64,000 nucleotides of DNA, taken from positions 32,790-96,789 of the forward strand of contig JBFLWS010000011.1 in assembly GCA_040757715.1 (NCBI GenBank), given 5' to 3'. This document shows, piece by piece, positions 1-8,522 of this stretch. The notes below the pieces were generated by a model. The model saw only the letters and a list, made by a program, of their open reading frames with translations, made no database searches and was not told where the DNA came from. Position numbers and translations under genes: made by a program. Position 1 is the stretch's first letter; each line of letters starts with the position of its first letter. Source of the stretch: CAIMFV01 sp040757715 (GTDB lineage Bacteria; Pseudomonadota; Alphaproteobacteria; Caulobacterales; Caulobacteraceae).

Positions 1-824
1 GCGGCGACCGCAACCGTGATGTCGACGTGCGCAACGACGCCGCTTCGCGACTGAGGAAGGACTATTCGGACACCGCCGACCGGCTGGCGGCGGCGGCGCC
101 GAAGGTCGAGGCGCCGATCGACAAATTGGTCGCCGAAGCCGAGCGGGTTCGCGAGAGCCTGCTCGCCGAGCGCGCCGGGTTCGAGGCGAGCCGCCAGGCT
201 CTGGCCGGGCCTATCGTCGCCAGTCCGCGGCGGATCGAGGCGGAGCTTCTACGCGACGATGTTCAGGCCCGCGCCCGGGCTGAGGGCCGGCTTCAGAGGA
301 CCGAGACCCGGGTCTCGCGCATCCGCCAGCAGCGGCTCTCTCTGGTGCGCTGGATCCGCAGTCCCGGACGGATGATCTGGGCCAAACACGCCGAGCTCAA
401 CGCCATCGCCAAGGCGCGCGCCGAGGCGCGAAAGGCGGAGTTGAGGCTGCAGTTCCGACAGGCCTGGTTGCGCACGCCAGCCGGGCAAGGGGCGATCGCG
501 GCGCGCCGCCAGCCGGACCTGGATCGGGCGGCCGACGCGGCCCGCGAGCGCCGGACCCTGGTGCGCAAGATCAAGCGCATGGACAAGCGCATTGAGGGGG
601 CGACCCGGACCGTCAACGACCTGGTGGTCGCCCGTGAGCTGGGGCAGCGCCAGCTGCGCGTGCCGGCGCATTCGCCCGACGCCACCCGTTTCATCCGTGA
701 TGTCGGCGCACCAGCTCGCGAGGCGATCTCCCGCTTCTCCGTCCCGGCGCGCAAGGCGGCGATCGACCGCCTCAACCGCGGGCAAGGGCGCGGGATCATC
801 CGAACCCTGTTCCCTGGCCGCTAG
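1..824 (+). CDS. C-terminal part of a probable conjugative relaxase, 5' end outside window
   Basis: The reading frame is open from base 3, so the gene enters from upstream; a GTG at 27 is only an internal possibility. The visible part is highly charged, rich in Arg, Ala and Glu, with long predicted coiled-coil helices and no catalytic histidine triad or tyrosine, which would lie upstream. The TAG at 822-824 overlaps the Shine-Dalgarno sequence of traG (AGGAG, 823-827), which indicates one operon. Relaxase identity is inferred mainly from its place directly before the coupling protein gene and from the helical C-terminal composition usual in MobA/MobL-type relaxases. Another mobilisation accessory protein is possible. 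Confidence 0.42.
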   Translation, partial: GDRNRDVDVRNDAASRLRKDYSDTADRLAAAAPKVEAPIDKLVAEAERVRESLLAERAGFEASRQALAGPIVASPRRIEAELLRDDVQARARAEGRLQRTETRVSRIRQQRLSLVRWIRSPGRMIWAKHAELNAIAKARAEARKAELRLQFRQAWLRTPAGQGAIAARRQPDLDRAADAARERRTLVRKIKRMDKRIEGATRTVNDLVVARELGQRQLRVPAHSPDATRFIRDVGAPAREAISRFSVPARKAAIDRLNRGQGRGIIRTLFPGR

Positions 825-833
825 GAGCCCGCT

Positions 834-2792
834 GTGACCCTGTCCAAACGCGCCCGCGTCGTCCTGCCCCTCGCCGTCCTTGCGCTGCTGGCGGGGCTCG
901 TCGTGGCCACGCAGGATGTCGCCGCGGCCTTCCACTATCCCAGAGACTTCGGCGCCGGCCTGGTCGATGTCGGCAGGGTGCGGGTCTACCCGCCGTGGGC
1001 GATCCTCGGCTGGTATGGGCGCTATGCCGCCAGCTATCCCCACGCCTTCGACGAGGCCAGCCTCTGGGGCCTTCTGGCGGCGATGATCCCGGTGGCGATC
1101 GCCATCGGCGTGGCGCGTCGCTATCGCCGAAGCCCGCCGGCCTTCGGCGCGGATGCCTGGGCCCGCAACGACGACGTCCGGCGCGCCAAACTGATCGACC
1201 CCAAGGGCTCCATTCGCGGTCGGGTGCTTGGCCGGTTCGCCGGCCGCTATCTGACCTATGAGGGCATCGAGCACGCGATCATCGTCGGCGCCTCGCGCAG
1301 CGGGAAGGGCGCCGGCCATGTGATCCCGACCCTGACCGCGTGGCCGCAAAGCGTCTTTGCCTACGACCGCAAGGGCGAGCTCTGGCACATCACGGCCGAC
1401 CATCGAAAGAAGTTCAGCCACGTCTTCTATTTCGCGCCGACGGACCCCAACACGGTGCGCTGGAACCCGCTGTTCGAGGTCCGCAAAGGCGTGATGGAGA
1501 TCGCCGACATCCAGAATGTGGTCGGCATCCTGGTCGACCCGTTGGGACGTAAGGCGGGCGACCTCAGCTTTTGGGACCAGAGCGCCACGGACTTCTTCAC
1601 CGCCGTGATCCTGCACGTCCTCTACACCGAGGCGGACGAGCGGAAAAACCTCGCACAGGTGCGCCGGCTGATGATCAACATCGAGCCGACCCTGCAGGCG
1701 ATGATGAACACCCATCATCGCCACAAGCCCGACCTGCACGCCGATGACGGCCTGGCCCGTGACGCCGATGGCCACCTGATCTCCGAGGTGCATCCGGAGG
1801 TGCTGCTGGGGGCGCGGTCGCTGGACAGCATGGACGAGCGGGTGAAGTCGAGCGTGCTGGCGACCTGCCGGTCCTCTCTGACGCTGTGGGCGGACCCCTT
1901 GGTGGAATATGCGACCAGTTGGTCGGACTTCTCCATCGGCGACCTGGTCTGCTCGGCGGCGCCGGTGAGCTTCTACATCATCACCCCCCAGGCGCATGCC
2001 GACCGGCTGGCGTTTCTGGTGCGGGTGTTCACCCGCCAGACCATCAACAGCCTGATGGAAAGTGAGCACGCCGACAGCCGGCGTCGGCGCAAGCGGCATC
2101 GGCTGCTGCTCTTGCTGGACGAGTTTCCCAAGCTCGGCGCCCTGCCGTTCCTCGAGAACGCCATGGGCGAAATGGCCGGCTATGGCATCACCGCGCACCT
2201 GATCTGCCAGAGCTTCAACGACGTGTTCTCGAAGTATGGGGACAAGACCTCGCTGTTCGACAACATGCACATCACCGCGGCCTTCGCGACCTCGGAGCCG
2301 ACTTCGATCGAGAAGGTCACGCGACGCGCGGGCAAGGCCCTGGAGCTGCGGGACAGCTTCAGCGATCCGCGCACCCTGTTCAGCCGGGCGCACCGGTCGA
2401 CCTCGCAGTCCGAGCAGCAGCGCTACATCCTGTCGGAGGAGGACGTTCGCGGCCTGGACGACCGCAAGCAGTTCCTGTTCGTCAACAACACCAAGCCGAT
2501 CCTCGCGGACAAGATCCGCTACTACGAGGAGCCGTTCTTCAAGGCGCGGACGGGGGACTATTTCCATGGCGTCCCGGCGGCCTACGAGCAGAAGCCCGGA
2601 GCCGCGGACCTGCCCGGGCCGGCCCACATCGACTGGCTCGGGGTGCGCGCCATCGGCGCCCCGCCGCCGGCCTTCGCCGGCGTCAAGACACCCGCCCCGG
2701 CGGCGAGGGCCGCCATCGATCCCGACGACTACGTGGCGGCGCAGACGGTCCACCATTTGCGCCCTGATGCACACGACGACGGCCTGGCCTGA
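834..2792 (+). CDS. traG: TraG/VirD4-family type IV secretion coupling protein
   Basis: Inner-membrane ATPase that links the relaxosome to the mating channel. The 652-residue length is normal for the family. Two N-terminal membrane segments (about residues 8-30 and 77-95) precede a Walker A GASRSGKGA at residues 152-160 and a Walker B LLLLLDEFPKLG near residue 424. Start is GTG at 834 with AGGAG eight bases upstream. The stop is followed after ten bases by trbB with its own GAGGAG, so relaxase, traG and trbB form one transcription unit. The long antisense reading frame over this gene is a GC-rich shadow. Confidence 0.93.
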   Translation: MTLSKRARVVLPLAVLALLAGLVVATQDVAAAFHYPRDFGAGLVDVGRVRVYPPWAILGWYGRYAASYPHAFDEASLWGLLAAMIPVAIAIGVARRYRRSPPAFGADAWARNDDVRRAKLIDPKGSIRGRVLGRFAGRYLTYEGIEHAIIVGASRSGKGAGHVIPTLTAWPQSVFAYDRKGELWHITADHRKKFSHVFYFAPTDPNTVRWNPLFEVRKGVMEIADIQNVVGILVDPLGRKAGDLSFWDQSATDFFTAVILHVLYTEADERKNLAQVRRLMINIEPTLQAMMNTHHRHKPDLHADDGLARDADGHLISEVHPEVLLGARSLDSMDERVKSSVLATCRSSLTLWADPLVEYATSWSDFSIGDLVCSAAPVSFYIITPQAHADRLAFLVRVFTRQTINSLMESEHADSRRRRKRHRLLLLLDEFPKLGALPFLENAMGEMAGYGITAHLICQSFNDVFSKYGDKTSLFDNMHITAAFATSEPTSIEKVTRRAGKALELRDSFSDPRTLFSRAHRSTSQSEQQRYILSEEDVRGLDDRKQFLFVNNTKPILADKIRYYEEPFFKARTGDYFHGVPAAYEQKPGAADLPGPAHIDWLGVRAIGAPPPAFAGVKTPAPAARAAIDPDDYVAAQTVHHLRPDAHDDGLA

Positions 2793-2802
2793 GGAGCCCC
2801 GA

Positions 2803-3771
2803 ATGAGTCAGCCGAGCACCGTAACGTCCGACCGCAAGGTCGCCGCTTTGCGCCAGGCGATGGGCCCGGTGATCGCCCAGGCGCTGGCCGATCGCCTCGT
2901 GGTGGAGGTGATGGTCAACCCGGATGGGAAGATCTGGATCGACCGGATCGGGGAGGGGCGGTCGTTCACCGGCGAGCGCCTGGCGGCGCCCGATGCGGAC
3001 CGCATCCTGCGCTTGCTGGCCGATCATGTGGGCGAGGTTGTCACCCGCGACCGGCCCAGGATCAGCGCGACGCTGCCGGAGACCGGGGAGCGGTTCCAGG
3101 GCGCCTTCATGCCAATCGTCGCCAGCCCGGCGTTCGCCATCCGCAAGCGGCCGGAGGTCGTGTTCACGCTCGATGACTACGTCGCGCAGAGCATCCTCAC
3201 CGAGCCCATGGCCGATGTGCTGAGGACCGCGGCGGCGACACGGCAGAACCTCTTGATTGCTGGTGGCACGGGGTCTGGCAAGACGACCTTGGCCAATGCC
3301 ATTCTCGCCGAGCCCGCCTTCGCAACGGACCGTGTCGTCCTGATCGAGGACACCGCAGAACTGCAGTGCGCGGCGCTGGACAAGGTGGAGATGCTGACCA
3401 AGCGCACCGAGCCCCAGGTCACCATGACCGACCTGGTGCGAGACACCCTGCGCCTGCGGCCAGATCGGATTGTGATCGGCGAAGTCCGCGACGGCTCGGC
3501 GCTGGACATGCTCAAGGCCTGGAACACCGGCCACCCGGGCGGTCTGGCGACGATCCACGCCAACAGCGCCGCCGAGGCCCTGACCCGGCTGGAGGACCTG
3601 ATCGGCGAGGTCACCCAGCGGGTGCCGCACCGGGCGATCACACAGGCGGTCAATGTGGTGGTGTTCATCGAGCGAACGGCGACCGGGCGGCGGATCCGCG
3701 ACGTCAGCCGATTGGTCGGGCGCGAGAACGACGCCTATGTGCTGGAGTCCGTTCGGGAGCCGGCGTCGTGA
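2803..3771 (+). CDS. trbB: TrbB, VirB11-type conjugative transfer ATPase
   Basis: Hexameric cytoplasmic traffic ATPase of the Trb mating system. The 322-residue protein has a Walker A GGTGSGKTT at residues 154-162, an Asp box region (LIEDTAEL), Walker B-like RIVIGEVRDG and the His box GHPGGLATIHANS. The ATG at 2803 is chosen because GAGGAG at 2791-2796 precedes it; the frame extends upstream inside traG without a ribosome site. Normally trbC follows directly; here the next trb gene is at 58441, so the operon is interrupted by cargo. A minus-strand XRE regulator gene ends three bases after this stop. Confidence 0.95.
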   Translation: MSQPSTVTSDRKVAALRQAMGPVIAQALADRLVVEVMVNPDGKIWIDRIGEGRSFTGERLAAPDADRILRLLADHVGEVVTRDRPRISATLPETGERFQGAFMPIVASPAFAIRKRPEVVFTLDDYVAQSILTEPMADVLRTAAATRQNLLIAGGTGSGKTTLANAILAEPAFATDRVVLIEDTAELQCAALDKVEMLTKRTEPQVTMTDLVRDTLRLRPDRIVIGEVRDGSALDMLKAWNTGHPGGLATIHANSAAEALTRLEDLIGEVTQRVPHRAITQAVNVVVFIERTATGRRIRDVSRLVGRENDAYVLESVREPAS

Positions 3772-3773
3772 CG

Positions 3774-3995
3774 TCAGCTGTCGGCCGCGGGCTTGCGCAA
3801 CAGTTCCGCCGCCTCGACGCCAAGCTCCTTGGCCAAACGGTCCACTAGGTCGATGCCGGCGGCGTAGACACAGCGCTCCAGAGAACTGACGTAGGTTCGA
3901 TCTATGCCTGCCCGATGGGCGAGCTCTTCCTGAGACAGGCCGGTGTCGGCCCGTAACCGCTTGAGGTTGAACGCCAGAATTTCTCGGATCTCCAT
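3774..3995 (-). CDS. Small XRE-family helix-turn-helix regulator
   Basis: A 73-residue protein that is essentially one XRE/Cro-C1 HTH domain: LKRLRADTGLSQEELAHRAG with recognition helix around RTYVSSLERC and a following hydrophobic helix (LVDRLAKELGV). It points against the trbB gene and ends directly beside it, so it marks the border between transfer genes and cargo. Likely represses its own promoter and perhaps transfer genes; direct repeats GAGTATT(T/C)C lie just upstream. No convincing Shine-Dalgarno sequence is seen before the ATG. Target genes are unknown. Confidence 0.8.
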   Translation of the reverse strand: MEIREILAFNLKRLRADTGLSQEELAHRAGIDRTYVSSLERCVYAAGIDLVDRLAKELGVEAAELLRKPAADS

Positions 3996-4018
3996 CTGAA
4001 GGAGAGCACGGCGTTGAA

Positions 4019-4042
4019 GAGTATTTCACCACGGAGTATTCC
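4019..4042. promoter_or_regulatory. Possible operator: direct repeats GAGTATTTC and GAGTATTCC
   Basis: GAGTATTTC at 4019-4027 and GAGTATTCC at 4034-4042 repeat with a 15-base period in the gap between the divergent XRE gene (start 3995) and the small plus-strand frame at 4054. Position and symmetry suit binding by the XRE protein, but this is inference from pattern alone. Confidence 0.35.
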
Positions 4043-4053
4043 ATTCATTCGCA

Positions 4054-4290
4054 GTGGATGAAGGTGAGCGCGCCGTGGCCGACGGGGGAAGCGACAGCGA
4101 TCTTGCCGGCGCCCAGGGCAAGCTGGTGCTGTTCCTGGCGAGTCTCCTGGCGCGCGCCGGCGTGGTGGAAACCGCCGAGTTCGCGGCGCTCCTTTCCACC
4201 TTCGCCGCAACTGTCGAGGAGACGGATCCGGGCGAGGGTCGGTTGTTGGCCACCTGGGCGGCTTGTGTCGCCTCGACCACGCCGAATTGA
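4054..4290 (+). CDS. Small hypothetical protein
   Basis: A 78-residue frame starting at GTG 4054, predicted acidic at the N terminus followed by an Ala/Leu-rich helical region (GKLVLFLASLLARAGVVETAEFAALLSTFAATVEETDPGEGRLLATW). The composition looks protein-like rather than frameshifted and it fills the divergent slot opposite the XRE gene. No recognised family and no clear ribosome-binding site, so it could be spurious. Bases 4291-4480 after it hold no gene that can be supported. Confidence 0.35.
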   Translation: MDEGERAVADGGSDSDLAGAQGKLVLFLASLLARAGVVETAEFAALLSTFAATVEETDPGEGRLLATWAACVASTTPN

Positions 4291-4480
4291 CGACGATGGT
4301 AGACTGGCCCTCGGGCCGGCTCGGGGACCGCCGTCGCGCGGCTGCGACCTGGCTCACCCGCGACCGCCTTCGCCCCCCCCTTTGAGCGCCCTGAGCGCTC
4401 GATAGCGGGCATCACGCATCAAAATTCTAACCGAGGCGTTGATCCTGGCGTTCGCGCCACCAGGCCGATCGGAGATTCCT

Positions 4481-5038
4481 ATGGGTTACCGTCGCTTTGC
4501 CGCGATGATCGCGACCTCAACGGTCGTGATGTTCGGGTTGATGTACCTGAATACCTACGCCGTGCAGCATGTGCGGTTCAGCGAGACGCGCCTTTACATG
4601 GCTTTCCTGATGGGGGCGGTCATGGCCGTCATCATGTTGCTGTTCATGCTCAAGATGTACGAAAACAAGCGTGCAAATCTGGCCATCTTGGTGGGAGGCG
4701 TCGCTGTTTTCGCCCTGTCGCTGTGGCTGGTGAGAAGCCAGGCAACGGTCGGCGATGTCGCGTACATGAAGGCCATGATCCCGCACCATTCCATCGCGAT
4801 CATGACGAGCGAACGGGCGCACATTAAAGATCCCGAGGTCCGCAAGTTGGCCGACGGCATCATCGACGCCCAGGTCCGCGAAATCGCGGAAATGGATCGC
4901 ATGATCGCGCGCCTTGAGGCCAAGCCGACGCCGGCCAACGCCCCCGACCTGCCGTCCTACCGCGACAGGCATGCCCCGCCGCCGCCGCCCCAGACGGATG
5001 AAAGCACGGGCATCGACACCTTGAAGCCAATCCAGTGA
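4481..5038 (+). CDS. DUF305 membrane protein
   Basis: A 185-residue protein with three N-terminal membrane segments (about residues 5-25, 35-58, 66-84), then a DUF305 domain with the signature YMKAMIPHHSIAIMTSERA and EIAEMDRMIARL, and a Pro-rich tail. DUF305 proteins form helical His/Met-containing domains often found beside copper and other metal resistance genes; the biochemical role is not settled. The ATG at 4481 is chosen over an upstream frame start because of GGAG at 4471-4474 and because the membrane segment begins there. It stands apart from the main metal island of this window. Confidence 0.85.
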   Translation: MGYRRFAAMIATSTVVMFGLMYLNTYAVQHVRFSETRLYMAFLMGAVMAVIMLLFMLKMYENKRANLAILVGGVAVFALSLWLVRSQATVGDVAYMKAMIPHHSIAIMTSERAHIKDPEVRKLADGIIDAQVREIAEMDRMIARLEAKPTPANAPDLPSYRDRHAPPPPPQTDESTGIDTLKPIQ

Positions 5039-5129
5039 TTTTGCCCTGCCGGCAGCGCGGTTAGGCCGCCCGAGCAGGACCCGTCAGGACCTGGCGAGGG
5101 TTCGCCGATGGGGGCCAAAACGGGCCACC

Positions 5130-8100
5130 TTAGTGAAAGTCTCGGGTCTTCTGTCGGATGGAATCGACGCGCCGATCGGGGAGGTAGACGTCCCCGGCCC
5201 TTGGACTGCTGGGCGGCCCCTCGCGACGATCCGGCGCCGACGGTCCCCGATGGAATTCATCGCCGCGGCCATGGGGGAGCGGGAAGGGGGCTTCGCGTCC
5301 GCCGACGCTGGCGAGCTCGGCCGACAGATCGATGAGCTTGTAGGCGACCACATGGACGACGTCGCCTTCGCGCTGGATGCGGCCGACGACGCCGAGCATC
5401 GAACTCGTCAGCACGGTGCGTCGGTGCTTCTCGTAGACGGCCTCCCAGACCACGAGATTGGCCACGCCGGTCTCGTCCTCCAGCGTGATGAAGGTGACGT
5501 TCTTCGCCGAACCGGGCTTCTGGCGGACCAGCACCAGGCCGGCGACCTTGCAGTTCTGGAAATCCCTGCCGGCGCTGGCGGCGGCGCAGGTCATGAACTT
5601 CTCGCGCGCCAGGTCCTGGCGCAGGAAGGTGACCGGGTGCTCGCGCAAGGTCAGGCCGGTGTGACCATAGTCCTCGACCACCTCCCGGCCCGCCTTCATG
5701 GGCTTCAGCGTCACCTCGGGCTCATCGAACTCGGGCACGATCGCCTGCTCCCGCGCCGAGGCGGCAGCGAAGAGGGGCAGCGGCTCGTCGCGCAGCGCCT
5801 TGATGGCCCAGAGCGCCTCGCGCCGCGCCAGGCCCATGGCGGCGCGGAATCCGTCGGCCTCTGCGATCTTGACCAGGCTGGCGGCTGGCACGCCGGCGCG
5901 GCGCCAGGCCTCGTCGACGGAGGCGAAAGGCCGGTCGGCGCGGGCGAGGACGATGGCCGCGGCGTCGACGTTGGCGAGGCCGCGCACCTGGCGCAGGCCC
6001 AGCCGCATCGCGAACCGGTCAGGGTGATCGGTGGACTCCAGGGTGCAGTCCCAGCGCGAGGCGTTGACGCAGACGGGGCGCACCTCGACGCCATGGGCCT
6101 GGGCATCGCGGACGATCTGGGCGGGGGCGTAGAAGCCCATGGGCTGGGCATTGAGCAGAGCGGCGCAGAAGACATCCGGGTGGTGGCATTTCAGCCAGCT
6201 CGAGGCGTAGGCGATCAGGGCGAAGGAGGCCGCGTGGCTTTCGGGGAAGCCATAGGAGCCGAAACCCTCCAGCTGGCTGAAGGTCTTCTCGGCGAACTCC
6301 TGATCGTAGCCCCGGGCGACCATGCCGCCGATCAGCTTGTCTCGGAAATGGCTGACCCCGCCGGTGTGCTTGAAGGTGGCCATGGCGCGGCGCAGCTGAT
6401 CGGCCTCGCCGGCGGTGAACCCGGCGCACTCGATGGCCACCCGCATGGCTTGCTCCTGGAACAAGGGCACGCCGAGGGTCTTGCCCAGGACCTTCTCCAG
6501 CTCGGGCTTGGGGAAGACCACGGGCTCCTTGCCCTCGCGCCGGCGCAGGTAAGGATGGACCATGTCGCCCTGGATCGGGCCCGGGCGCACGATCGCGACC
6601 TCGATGACCAGGTCGTAGAAGGTGCGGGGCTTGATGCGGGGCAGCATCGCCATCTGCGCCCGGCTCTCGATCTGGAAAACCCCGAGGGTGTCGGCCTTGC
6701 GGATCATCGCGTAGGTGCGCGGATCCTCGGCGGGGATGGTGGCGAGATCGAGATCGATGCCTTTGTGGACCTTGAGCAGGTCCAGCCCCCGCTTCATGCA
6801 GCTCATCATGCCGAGCGCCAGGCAGTCGACCTTCATGAACTTCAGGGCGTCGATGTCGTCCTTGTCCCACTCGATCACCTGGCGGTCCTTCATCGCCGCC
6901 GGCTCGATCGGCACCAGTTCGTCCAGCCGGTCGCGCGTCAGGACGAAGCCGCCCGGGTGCTGGGACAGGTGGCGCGGCGCGCCCATCAGCTGGCGGGCGA
7001 GGTCGAGGGTCAGGCGCAGGCGCCGGTCGCCGAGGTTGAGGTTCAGCTCCTCGGCATGCTTGGGCTGGACGCCCTCCGACCAGCCCCAGGTCTGGGACGA
7101 CAGCATCTTGGTCAGGTCCTCGGGCAGGCCCAGGGCCTTGCCCACGTCGCGGATCGCGCCCCGGGTCCGATATCGCACGACGGTGGAGCAGAGCGCCGAG
7201 TGGTCGCGGCCGTAGGTCTCGTAGACCCACTGCATGACGATCTCGCGCCGCTCGTGCTCGAAATCCACGTCGATGTCCGGCGGCTCGCGCCGTTCCTCGG
7301 AGACGAAGCGCTCGAAGAGGAGGTCATTGCGCTCGGGATCGATGGAGGTGATGCCCAGCACGTAGCAGACGGCGGAATTGGCGGCCGATCCACGGCCCTG
7401 ACAGAGGATGTCCTGGCTGCGGGCGAAGCGGACGATGGAGTTCACGGTCAGGAAGTACGGGGCGTATTCCAGGGTCTGGATCAGGCCCAACTCGTGTCGG
7501 AGGATCGCTTTGACCTTGTCCGGCACGCCTTCCGGGTAGCGCCGCTCCGCGCCCTCCCAAGTCAGGATCTCGAGGGTCGCCTGGGGGGTCATTCCGGCGG
7601 TCGAGACCTCATCGGGGTACTGGTACTTCAGCTCCTCGAGCGAAAAGCGGCAGCGCTCGGCGATCTCCAAAGTCCTGGCCAGCGCCTCGGGGTATTTGGT
7701 GAAGAGGCGGTGCATCTCCTCGGCCGGCTTCAGGTGGCGGTCGGCGTTGCGCTCGCGCCGGAAACCCAGCTCGTCGATGGTGCAGCCGTGGCGGATGCAG
7801 GTGACCACGTCCTGTAGCAGCCGGCGCTCGGGGTGGTGGAACAGTACGTCGTTGGTGACGACCGTCGGCACGTCGGCCTGGGCGGCGAGGTTGGACAGGT
7901 CGTGCAGGCGCATGGCGTCGCCTGGGCGCCGCCGCAGGCTGAGGGCCAGGTAGGCTCCGGTGGGGAACGTCCTCTTGAGTCTGCGCAGTCGCTGGGCGCA
8001 GGCTTCGTCGGCCTGGTCGGGGACCAGAACCGCGATCAGGCCCTCAGCGAAGTCGGGCAGGTCCGGCCAATCGAGATTGCACTTCGCCTTGCCCGCCCGA

Positions 8101-8390
8101 CGTTTCCCCAGCGACAAGAGGCGGCAAAGCCGGGAATAGGCGGGCCGGTCGGTCGGATAGACCAGAATCCCGGACCCATCCGCCAGATCCAGGCGGCAGC
8201 CGACAATCAGCCGAACCCCGGTGATCTTGGCCGCGTCATGAGCGCGAACGATGCCGGCGACCGAGTTGCGATCGACGATGGCCAGCGCTTTGATCCCGTT
8301 GAGCGCGGCGTGCCTGAACAGGTCCTCGCAGGACGACGCGCCGCGCAGGAACGAGAAGTGCGAGGTCGCCTGGAGTTCGACATACCGCAT
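5130..8390 (-). CDS. dnaE2: Error-prone DNA polymerase DnaE2 (ImuC)
   Basis: Alpha-subunit-type C-family polymerase that performs the synthesis step of SOS translesion mutagenesis together with ImuA and ImuB. The 1086-residue length is typical. An N-terminal PHP domain (YVELQATSHFSFLRGAS), the palm carboxylate motif PDIDVDFEHERRE near residue 370, a helix-hairpin-helix region and a C-terminal OB fold (VLVRQKPGSAKNVTFITLED) are visible in order. A LexA box lies only 15 bases upstream of the ATG. In most genomes this gene directly follows imuB; here a plus-strand defence-like operon of about 3.7 kb separates them. Confidence 0.96.
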   Translation of the reverse strand: MRYVELQATSHFSFLRGASSCEDLFRHAALNGIKALAIVDRNSVAGIVRAHDAAKITGVRLIVGCRLDLADGSGILVYPTDRPAYSRLCRLLSLGKRRAGKAKCNLDWPDLPDFAEGLIAVLVPDQADEACAQRLRRLKRTFPTGAYLALSLRRRPGDAMRLHDLSNLAAQADVPTVVTNDVLFHHPERRLLQDVVTCIRHGCTIDELGFRRERNADRHLKPAEEMHRLFTKYPEALARTLEIAERCRFSLEELKYQYPDEVSTAGMTPQATLEILTWEGAERRYPEGVPDKVKAILRHELGLIQTLEYAPYFLTVNSIVRFARSQDILCQGRGSAANSAVCYVLGITSIDPERNDLLFERFVSEERREPPDIDVDFEHERREIVMQWVYETYGRDHSALCSTVVRYRTRGAIRDVGKALGLPEDLTKMLSSQTWGWSEGVQPKHAEELNLNLGDRRLRLTLDLARQLMGAPRHLSQHPGGFVLTRDRLDELVPIEPAAMKDRQVIEWDKDDIDALKFMKVDCLALGMMSCMKRGLDLLKVHKGIDLDLATIPAEDPRTYAMIRKADTLGVFQIESRAQMAMLPRIKPRTFYDLVIEVAIVRPGPIQGDMVHPYLRRREGKEPVVFPKPELEKVLGKTLGVPLFQEQAMRVAIECAGFTAGEADQLRRAMATFKHTGGVSHFRDKLIGGMVARGYDQEFAEKTFSQLEGFGSYGFPESHAASFALIAYASSWLKCHHPDVFCAALLNAQPMGFYAPAQIVRDAQAHGVEVRPVCVNASRWDCTLESTDHPDRFAMRLGLRQVRGLANVDAAAIVLARADRPFASVDEAWRRAGVPAASLVKIAEADGFRAAMGLARREALWAIKALRDEPLPLFAAASAREQAIVPEFDEPEVTLKPMKAGREVVEDYGHTGLTLREHPVTFLRQDLAREKFMTCAAASAGRDFQNCKVAGLVLVRQKPGSAKNVTFITLEDETGVANLVVWEAVYEKHRRTVLTSSMLGVVGRIQREGDVVHVVAYKLIDLSAELASVGGREAPFPLPHGRGDEFHRGPSAPDRREGPPSSPRAGDVYLPDRRVDSIRQKTRDFH

Positions 8391-8404
8391 TAGGAGCCCA
8401 AGAT

Positions 8405-8419
8405 GTTCTATGTTTGTTC
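8405..8419 (-). promoter_or_regulatory. LexA (SOS) box upstream of dnaE2
   Basis: GTTC-TATGTTT-GTTC is an exact match to the alphaproteobacterial LexA consensus GTTC-N7-GTTC. It lies 15 bases before the dnaE2 start and 104 bases before the divergent gene at 8523, so it certainly suits control of dnaE2 and might also influence the divergent operon. Confidence 0.88.
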
Positions 8420-8439
8420 TTATTTCGGGGCGCGCGCCC

Positions 8440-8512
8440 TGACAATGTCAGACTGGTTCGGCGGCCGATTTGACATTGTCGGAAGAATCGGGCATCGATC
8501 CTGACATTGAAG
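8440..8512 (+). promoter_or_regulatory. Three operator-like repeats TGACA(A/T)TG at exact 31-bp spacing
   Basis: TGACAATGTCA (8440-8450, a near-perfect palindrome), TGACATTGTCG (8471-8481) and TGACATTGAAG (8502-8512) begin exactly 31 bases apart, about three helical turns. The middle copy contains a consensus -35 TTGACA (8470-8475); the last abuts the ribosome site of the gene at 8523. The arrangement suits a repressor with cooperative binding. The HTH-ImmA/IrrE protein encoded third in the operon is the obvious candidate binder. Confidence 0.72.
8470..8499 (+). promoter_or_regulatory. Candidate sigma-70 promoter of the QueC-like operon
   Basis: TTGACA at 8470-8475 is a consensus -35 and ATCGAT at 8494-8499 a weak -10 with an 18-base spacer. 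The -35 is embedded in the second 31-bp-phased repeat, so a bound protein would block RNA polymerase. Confidence 0.42.
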
Positions 8513-8522
8513 GATGCCCGGC

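Noticed and set aside
249..2774. Long minus-strand reading frame of 841 codons over traG
   Set aside because: GC-rich antisense shadow: low-complexity His/Gln/Arg/Gly translation without any domain, and it covers a clear TraG gene. Similar shadows at 2683-4044, 5133-7817, 44519-45574, 46028-47443, 59047-60735 and 61039-62910 were left out for the same reason.
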